Part shown: positions 7,412 to 11,815 of the stretch, in pieces | Layout: every line of letters begins with the position of its first letter | Numbering within the stretch: the first letter of the stretch is position 1 | Program-made: the position numbers and the translations under genes | The notes under the pieces: model-generated | The model's input: the letters and a program-made list of their open reading frames with translations, nothing else | What the model was told of the DNA's origin: nothing | Database searches by the model: none | Source: Bacillota bacterium | GTDB lineage: Bacteria > Bacillota > Clostridia > Lachnospirales > Cellulosilyticaceae | Direction of reading: 5' to 3' | Length of the DNA stretch: 11,815 bases | Assembly (NCBI GenBank): GCA_023457875.1 | Contig: JAEXBC010000463.1 | Coordinates: 1-11,815 of the forward strand

Positions 7412-7431
7412 AGGGCAGATTAATCTGCCCT
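7412..7431. repeat. Perfect 20-bp palindrome
   Basis: AGGGCAGATT followed at once by its exact reverse complement AATCTGCCCT. It is GC-richer than its surroundings. As RNA it would form an 8-bp stem with a TTAA loop. No T tract follows on either strand, so a dimeric regulator's operator is a better guess than a terminator. It lies about 85 bp upstream of the possible UvrA -10 box. Confidence 0.6.
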
Positions 7432-7450
7432 AACATAATCTACTGATAGC

Positions 7451-7462
7451 CACACTAGTGTG
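7451..7462. repeat. Perfect 12-bp palindrome
   Basis: CACACTAGTGTG reads the same on both strands. Its centre is 35 bp from the centre of the 20-bp palindrome at 7412-7431. The two sequences differ, so they would not be copies of one operator. Confidence 0.5.
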
Positions 7463-7506
7463 ATTATTCAACGCCTCACTTTATATCATCATCCCCGTCA
7501 TTATAG

Positions 7507-7680
7507 TTAAGCTGTTGGCCGTGGTTTTCTCTTACCCGTATACTGCGTTGAAACAATTTTATAGACACATACAGGTGCTGCTTGTTGCGAGCTAAAACTT
7601 ACCTTTTGTCCTACTTGATGCTCAAACAAAATAGTTAATGCTTTACACTTTTCATCGGTATTTTCATTTGATAACAGCTG
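7507..7680 (-). pseudogene. Protein-like open frame without a start codon behind the chemotaxis gene
   Basis: Between a TAG at 7683-7681 and a TAA at 7509-7507 the minus strand encodes 57 residues that look like real protein. The run includes I-L-F-E-H-Q-V-G-Q-K-V-S-F, then Q-Q-A-A-P-V-C-V-Y-K-I-V, and a basic tail T-G-K-R-K-P-R-P-T-A. No ATG or GTG is in frame. CTG (7677) and a TTG within the frame have no ribosome binding site. It overlaps the last 17 nt of the chemotaxis gene in another frame. I read it as the C-terminal remnant of a lost gene whose front was removed when the present neighbour joined; a coincidental open frame is possible. I do not recognise the family. Confidence 0.35.
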
Positions 7681-9145
7681 CTAACGTTTTTGAAGAATGG
7701 GCTAGTTCGTTGGCAGAAGCATTTAATTCTTCCGTCATGCCCGATAACTCTTCACTCACAGAAGCCAAATCATTAATAGCTGATTTATGATGATGGATAA
7801 TATCTTTCATCCCCTCAAGGCTTTGCGTAATTCTTTCAATTGGATGCGCTAATTGCTGTGTAACATCGCTAGATAGGGTTAATACATATTCATTAATACT
7901 ATCATTATTTGTAAAGATGGTGGCGAATTTCTTATCCACTCTTCTTGAGAGCGTTATTCCCTCCTCAATAGACGCTTTAGTGACATTCATTGCATGAGCT
8001 AGCTCGCTTGATTCATGTTTTAGGTCGTTTAATAAATCATTTACTTTTTGTACAATAGTCGTCGTCTGGGTAGCTAGTCCTGATACTTCGCCAGCAACTA
8101 CAGAAAATCCTCGACCAGCTTCTCCGGCGCGGGCTGCCTCAATAGATGCATTTAGTGCTAGCATTTTAGATTGAGCTGCTATTGTTTGTACATCATTAAT
8201 GAACTCAAATGCTTGATCAATATTTTTGCATAGATGTTCCAATCTACTCTCTGTGAGTTTAATACTATTTATCGTGTCATTATCCTTATTGGAGGACAGC
8301 TGAATAATAGCTTTTCCATCATTGGCTAATTCTATTGTCTCATGGCTATCTTTACGTATTTTATCTACATTTTCTTGAATACCATTTATACCTTTTTCAA
8401 TAATAAGTAGCTTATCATATATTTCATCTATCTGGCTTGTCTGCTCTGAAACACTTATTGACATATTGCTTAATTCTGCTGCAATCTGCTCCGTTCCGGC
8501 TGAAGTTTCAGACGATTGATTCTCTAGTATGCCCGCAATATTTACAAGTTCATTTGCCGTGGTAACAATTTGCTGATTCACCTCTAAAAGCACACTTTCT
8601 TTCTGGTGCACATCGTGAAATATCTTATCAGCACGTATAACAAAGTTTTTGTAAAAAAGGTATACTGTAAAACTTACAATACTTATAAATAAAGTATTCG
8701 TAATAAAATTAATTAAAAGACTAAGTCCCCAACCTTTGCTTCCTAAGCTGATAAAGAACATACTGGCATCCATACCCACTACTAAAAGAATAAAAGCAAA
8801 CTTCAGTAGCTTCATATCAAAATAACAACACGCTATACCAACTGAAATAAAAAACAACATAATAAGTCCATCCTTATCACCATAATAATAGATTAATGAA
8901 CTTATTATAGTAAAACTAACAACCGCTACATAACTCGTTTGAAATGAAAACCATTTTGACGAAATATAAGGTAATAAACAACCGCACAAAAACAATAGTG
9001 CAAAAAAAGCACTTGTTGCCACATTATACTTCAGGATCCATCCCAATATAATCATTAAAATGGAAAGAGGTGCAAAGAAGATACTGTATTTAATAACAAT
9101 CGCATCAATATGATCATGACTTTCTTTTAAATTCATCTTATCCAT
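7664..9145 (-). CDS. Methyl-accepting chemotaxis protein, membrane type without periplasmic sensor
   Basis: This 493-aa chemoreceptor would signal to CheA/CheW at the inner membrane. The N-terminal part has about six membrane helices (roughly residues 18-38, 43-61, 70-88, 92-110, 112-133, 139-167) with very short loops, so there is no room for an external ligand domain. The signal may be sensed within the membrane. No clear HAMP domain follows. A long coiled coil leads to the conserved signalling tip at about 323-358 (A-A-Q-S-K-M-L-A-L-N-A-S-I-E-A-A-R-A-G-E-A-G-R-G-F), then the returning coil. There is no C-terminal CheR-binding pentapeptide. AGGAGG lies 5 nt before ATG 9145; a second ATG at 9136 is less well placed. 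The gene stands alone, and no other chemotaxis or flagellar genes are in the window. Class is certain; the stimulus is unknown. Confidence 0.92.
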   Translation of the reverse strand: MDKMNLKESHDHIDAIVIKYSIFFAPLSILMIILGWILKYNVATSAFFALLFLCGCLLPYISSKWFSFQTSYVAVVSFTIISSLIYYYGDKDGLIMLFFISVGIACCYFDMKLLKFAFILLVVGMDASMFFISLGSKGWGLSLLINFITNTLFISIVSFTVYLFYKNFVIRADKIFHDVHQKESVLLEVNQQIVTTANELVNIAGILENQSSETSAGTEQIAAELSNMSISVSEQTSQIDEIYDKLLIIEKGINGIQENVDKIRKDSHETIELANDGKAIIQLSSNKDNDTINSIKLTESRLEHLCKNIDQAFEFINDVQTIAAQSKMLALNASIEAARAGEAGRGFSVVAGEVSGLATQTTTIVQKVNDLLNDLKHESSELAHAMNVTKASIEEGITLSRRVDKKFATIFTNNDSINEYVLTLSSDVTQQLAHPIERITQSLEGMKDIIHHHKSAINDLASVSEELSGMTEELNASANELAHSSKTLAAVIK

Positions 9146-9300
9146 ATTACCCTCCTTTTGTACATATTTGAGTTTTTTAATCCATAGAGTAATATGGTCA
9201 CATATAAATTATGCAGATGGTGTATGTACAATTAAACTCTTAGGATTTGTTATAATTTTTTATTTTTATAATAATATTTATTATACTATATTCTATTAAA

Positions 9301-9324
9301 AATATAAATCTATTCATTTATATT
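9301..9324. repeat. AT-rich 9-bp inverted repeat
   Basis: AATATAAAT (9301-9309) and ATTTATATT (9316-9324) are exact reverse complements around a 6-nt centre. It overlaps the possible -35 region of the chemotaxis gene. The composition is almost all A and T, so chance is a fair explanation. Confidence 0.3.
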
Positions 9325-9422
9325 CAGAATAGAATATGCTTTGTTTTCTTGCTTCGATTAATAAATCAATCAAACCCTAAATTAAGCACCCTACACAATT
9401 ATACATAAATTGTTTTCAAAGC

Positions 9423-9467
9423 AAAAAAAGACCCTGAAGTGATATCACAATCATTTCTTCATGGTCC
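9423..9467 (-). terminator. Intrinsic terminator of the CxC-protein gene
   Basis: On the minus strand, GACCATGAAG (9466-9457) pairs with CTTCAGGGTC (9439-9430), nine of ten positions, around a 17-nt loop. Seven T follow at 9429-9423. It is about 105 nt after the stop codon at 9571. On the plus strand the same stem is followed by only four T, so it acts mainly leftward. Confidence 0.8.
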
Positions 9468-9570
9468 TTTTCTATGCAATTACCATATTTGATGAAGTTT
9501 TTTCTACATCACTTTATCTTTTAATAAATAATCCCTTTTTTTAATGCTTTATTGCTTTTACTACTAAATA

Positions 9571-10122
9571 TTACTTCTTCCATATTGCATCTTTTGGAAT
9601 AATTTTCATAAGACATATCTCATGGCCCATTTTGATACTTTGTAATAATTCCACCTCTACTTGACATCCAAATGCTTGCTCAAACAATACTTTACTATAC
9701 CCAGTTGTACACTGGCACCATGTGTCGCTATCTAGCCTATCTACATCCAAGAGCATTGGGCAGGGACAGAATGTGAACTTCAAATAGAGTTCTCCTTTGT
9801 CGCAATACATACCTGCTTCCCTTGCCTTTTCCAAACTTGCGAACTCCTCCATATTAGAGGAGGCTTCTACTAATTCTTTTACCAGATTTAGTTTTTCCTC
9901 CATACCATAACCACACTGGCAGTTCATTCTAATCTCTTTACGCGCAGGCTTTTCAAAATGGCTTTCTAACCTTTTCATGGTAGCTTTCACCCAAGTAGGG
10001 TTATCTTCTGTATGAGATGTCCCATCTTTCCCATAAACCATTTCTCTTGCGGTTTCTTCGTCACTTGCCTGTTTGACAGCTCCATAAATCACATGCTCTT
10101 GAATTTTTCTAATATCAAACAT
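9571..10122 (-). CDS. Cysteine-rich protein with three CxC motifs (DUF6144-like)
   Basis: This is a 183-aa soluble protein without signal peptide or membrane segment. I believe it belongs to the uncharacterised DUF6144 family; this is from memory and less sure than that it is a real gene. Nine cysteines include three CxC pairs: C68-Q-C70 in an M-N-C-Q-C-G-Y-G-M context, C119-P-C121, and C136-Q-C138 in W-C-Q-C-T-T-G-Y. Such spacing suggests metal, iron-sulfur or redox chemistry, but no known cofactor motif is complete. The frame could start at 10170, but AGGGGG lies 9 nt before the ATG at 10122, and the upstream part (M-A-M-Q-Y-E-I-W...) looks untranslated. It seems to be a single-gene unit: possible -10 box at 10206-10201, terminator after it. 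Confidence 0.75.
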   Translation of the reverse strand: MFDIRKIQEHVIYGAVKQASDEETAREMVYGKDGTSHTEDNPTWVKATMKRLESHFEKPARKEIRMNCQCGYGMEEKLNLVKELVEASSNMEEFASLEKAREAGMYCDKGELYLKFTFCPCPMLLDVDRLDSDTWCQCTTGYSKVLFEQAFGCQVEVELLQSIKMGHEICLMKIIPKDAIWKK

Positions 10123-10131
10123 ATTCAAAAA

Positions 10132-10137
10132 CCCCCT
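10132..10137 (-). promoter_or_regulatory. Ribosome binding site deciding the CxC-protein start
   Basis: AGGGGG lies 9 nt before the ATG at 10122. It falls inside the longer frame that begins at 10170, which has no good site of its own, so the shorter start is preferred. Confidence 0.65.
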
Positions 10138-10200
10138 ATTAGTTTTCCATATTTCGTATTGCATTGCCATTAATCAGCTTGTATTTCTGCAATAATCATT

Positions 10201-10206
10201 ATTATA
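10201..10206 (-). promoter_or_regulatory. Possible -10 box for the CxC-protein gene
   Basis: Perfect TATAAT on the minus strand, about 79 bp before ATG 10122 and within the 120-bp gap after the AraC-type gene. The -35 region is poor. No terminator is seen between the AraC-type gene and this gene, so some readthrough from upstream is possible. Confidence 0.35.
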
Positions 10207-10242
10207 GAATAAGGGCAGCTTTTTCACTTCTGAATTCTTGCT

Positions 10243-11076
10243 CTATTTAATGGGTATACATAAATCCATGACAACACGCCTATTCTCTCCGTCCATAGCC
10301 CGATAAATATCTAAACCATACCCGCCATTCATTTCAAAACCGCTACCAGGTAGCCAAACGCTAAAGACACCTTGCAAAGCAGTAAAAATCTCCTCCACCA
10401 AACCCTCAAAGGTATAAATCACAAATCTTCCCCTAGCTATGGTGGTCACATGATCTAATTCACATTCTTGATCCACTGTCATACATAAATCATATAGGCA
10501 TTGATTGACGCTTGAAACTAAAGGGTCATCATAGAATCTTTCAATTAAAAGGGTATCTTCTTTAAAATATGCTTTGTATTTTTCTGTGAAGTCACACCAA
10601 TTTTTCCATAGGTCTGTGTAATTACCTATATGCCTTTCATAAAGCACCCTCATCTCCTCTAGTTCCTGTATACGCATCTTTTTATCATATTCTTCAAAGG
10701 ATTGAAAACGTGCAAGCTTCTCTACGTCAAAGGGATTGGTAACATATGTGCTATTGATGCTTTTTCTAAATTCAGCAGGTGAAATTTGATGATGCAGCTT
10801 AAATACCGAACTGTAATTTGACGGACTATATCCATAGTCAAGTCCGATATCTGTAATGGCTTTTTCTTTTTCAAGCTTAAGCCTAATGGCACTTTGCTCC
10901 ATTCTTATGCGTTTGATAAAAGCATAGATACTCTCTCCTGTTTCAGCCTTAAACACCCTACTAAAATAATATTTAGAAAAATGGCAGTGGTCTGCCACAT
11001 CTTCAATTGAAATATCCTGATCTAAATGTTTTAGTATATAATCGATGGCTTGATTTACCATTTCATTTGTAATCAT
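10243..11076 (-). CDS. AraC-family regulator with GyrI-like effector-binding domain
   Basis: This 277-aa cytoplasmic transcription regulator has the DNA-binding part first. Two helix-turn-helix units span residues about 8-106: I-E-D-V-A-D-H-C-H-F-S-K-Y-Y-F-S-R-V-F-K, then D-I-G-L-D-Y-G-Y-S-P-S-N-Y-S-S-V-F-K ending in the family's S-P-A-E-F-R. After a linker, residues about 130-277 match the GyrI-like / effector-binding fold known from Rob, SoxS-like and BmrR-type regulators, which bind lipophilic or cationic small molecules. AGGAG is 9 nt before ATG 11076. The gene starts 22 nt after the permease stop, so it is read from the same transcript. A regulator of this kind beside an ABC-2 exporter suggests drug- or metabolite-responsive efflux, by inference. 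The target sites are not identifiable here. Confidence 0.88.
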   Translation of the reverse strand: MITNEMVNQAIDYILKHLDQDISIEDVADHCHFSKYYFSRVFKAETGESIYAFIKRIRMEQSAIRLKLEKEKAITDIGLDYGYSPSNYSSVFKLHHQISPAEFRKSINSTYVTNPFDVEKLARFQSFEEYDKKMRIQELEEMRVLYERHIGNYTDLWKNWCDFTEKYKAYFKEDTLLIERFYDDPLVSSVNQCLYDLCMTVDQECELDHVTTIARGRFVIYTFEGLVEEIFTALQGVFSVWLPGSGFEMNGGYGLDIYRAMDGENRRVVMDLCIPIK

Positions 11077-11098
11077 AATGCATAACTCCTATCACTAT

Positions 11099-11797
11099 TT
11101 AAGCCAGACCACTTCTACGATACGCACATATAAATAGACCTAAGGTTAGTGCTAAGTTCACCGCAATAACCAGTATCCCTTGACCTGTAATATGTAGATC
11201 TCCAATTTGGTTCATCAACCCATAGATTTGCTGAGAGTAGGTAATTGTACCTATTTTCTCAATGGCACTATTAAATGTGGATAGCATCGGTACAAATGAA
11301 AATACCATCATAGCTGGCACTGTAACCGAGGTTGCCATCATCTGATTTTTGCTCCAGGTGCCAATGGCTGCACCTATCAAGATGGATACACTAATTCCAA
11401 TTGCCATAACGCCAAGAAATTGCAACATTTGTATGTTGCTATAGTCACCCAAGACTGCAAAAACAACCGAACCCAGCATACAGCTAAACCAAATATAACT
11501 TCCAACTCCAAGTAGATATTCAACTGGCTTAACATTACTCATCATTAATACCCTAAGTGTATTTGTCTCCTTCTCCTCTGCAATCACTGCTGACATACTC
11601 GTAATGGGGGCCATAGCTAAGTACATACTAGCAAACATTGTGACAAAGAAATTGTCTGGCATCCCTTTCATTTTAACTGAATTTTTCATAATGATAGCCA
11701 GTAGTGGGAACATAACAAACTGGATAAAAACCGTCTTATTCTTAAATGTATCTTTAATTTGCTTTTGAAAAATGGCTGATGTTCTTTTTAAATTCAT
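11099..11797 (-). CDS. ABC-2 type transporter permease
   Basis: This 232-aa membrane subunit belongs to an ABC-2 type exporter. Six hydrophobic segments are visible (about residues 22-37, 50-72, 91-118, 124-148, 153-172, 208-227). Between the second and third lies A-E-E-K-E-T-N-T-L-R-V-L-M, the conserved ABC-2 cytoplasmic element that couples to the ATPase. AAGGAGC is 9 nt before ATG 11797. The TAG just before this ATG (11800-11798) could be the stop of an upstream gene, which would be expected to encode the ATPase, but only 15 further bases are visible. At 232 aa it is a short half-type permease and probably acts as a dimer. Cargo is unknown; the downstream AraC/GyrI regulator hints at drug or peptide export. 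Confidence 0.88.
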   Translation of the reverse strand: MNLKRTSAIFQKQIKDTFKNKTVFIQFVMFPLLAIIMKNSVKMKGMPDNFFVTMFASMYLAMAPITSMSAVIAEEKETNTLRVLMMSNVKPVEYLLGVGSYIWFSCMLGSVVFAVLGDYSNIQMLQFLGVMAIGISVSILIGAAIGTWSKNQMMATSVTVPAMMVFSFVPMLSTFNSAIEKIGTITYSQQIYGLMNQIGDLHITGQGILVIAVNLALTLGLFICAYRRSGLA

Positions 11798-11815
11798 CTA
11801 TGTAAAGCTCCTTCC

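Larger units (their letters stand above)
7207..7506. other. Upstream region of the UvrA-like operon
   Basis: No convincing gene. It holds the UvrA ribosome binding site (7221-7215), a perfect TATAAT on the minus strand (7328-7323) without a good -35 box at 17 nt, and two perfect palindromes (7412-7431 and 7451-7462). A small GTAC-N5-GTAC repeat is at 7235-7247, between the possible -10 box and the ribosome binding site. Which of these elements control the operon cannot be decided from sequence. Confidence 0.55.
9146..9570. other. AT-rich intergenic region with the chemotaxis gene's upstream sequence
   Basis: No gene seen. On the minus strand, TTTATA (9308-9303) and TATAAT (9285-9280) are 17 nt apart. 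They may be the chemotaxis gene's promoter, about 135 bp before its ATG, but the stretch is so AT-rich that such matches are expected by chance. No sigma-D-type (flagellar) promoter and no c-di-GMP riboswitch pattern was recognised. The terminator of the next gene lies at about 9423-9467. Confidence 0.45.

Noticed and set aside
7412..7431. 20-bp palindrome as the chemotaxis gene's terminator
   Set aside because: Neither strand has a T tract after the stem, and it is over 230 nt beyond the stop codon.
9146..9420. c-di-GMP riboswitch or sigma-D promoter before the chemotaxis gene
   Set aside because: I looked for the conserved riboswitch core and for a TAAA...CCGATAT pattern and found neither.
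10123..10170. Longer N-terminus for the CxC protein
   Set aside because: A strong AGGGGG site lies inside this stretch at the right distance from ATG 10122, while the ATG at 10170 has no good site.

Overview
The window looks like a piece of a low-GC Firmicutes chromosome, most likely from an anaerobic clostridial relative. The evidence is the AT-rich sequence, the strong AGGAGG-type ribosome binding sites in front of nearly every gene, and the gene families present. These include a ClC exchanger with a TrkA-C tail, a compact UvrA paralogue, a DUF1538 membrane protein and a DUF6144-like cysteine-rich protein. I cannot name a genus. Every gene I can support is on the minus strand; open frames on the plus strand are antisense shadows. 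I see no tRNA, rRNA, CRISPR array or insertion sequence.

Layout, in the direction of transcription (right to left). At the right edge, an ABC-2 type permease (11797-11099) is followed after 22 bp by an AraC/GyrI-like regulator (11076-10243). They are probably the end of one operon whose ATPase lies outside the window. Next is a single gene for a small protein with three CxC motifs (10122-9571), closed by a good intrinsic terminator (about 9467-9423). A membrane-anchored methyl-accepting chemotaxis protein follows (9145-7664). Directly behind it, in another frame, is an unexplained protein-like open frame with no start codon (7680-7507), then two perfect palindromes (7451-7462 and 7412-7431).

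A second operon pairs a compact UvrA-like ATPase (7206-4822) with a beta-lactamase-fold serine hydrolase (4825-3887). Their ATGA overlap indicates translational coupling. The UvrA lacks the usual room for a UvrB-binding domain, so it resembles the UvrA2/DrrC group linked to tolerance of DNA-acting drugs more than the housekeeping repair protein.

A third transcription unit starts at a good sigma-A promoter (3625-3597). It reads a ClC H+/Cl- exchanger, a GNAT acetyltransferase and a DUF1538 membrane protein that runs off the left edge. The ClC gene is cut by one in-frame TAA at 2940-2938. Sequence on both sides is otherwise intact, including all signature residues of an exchanger and a C-terminal TrkA-C domain. 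This is either a recent nonsense mutation, a sequencing error, or a gene expressed in two parts.

The items most worth a second look are the split ClC gene, the coupled UvrA2-like/hydrolase pair, the start-less frame behind the chemotaxis gene, and the paired palindromes next to it. I did not find a clearly new multi-gene system.
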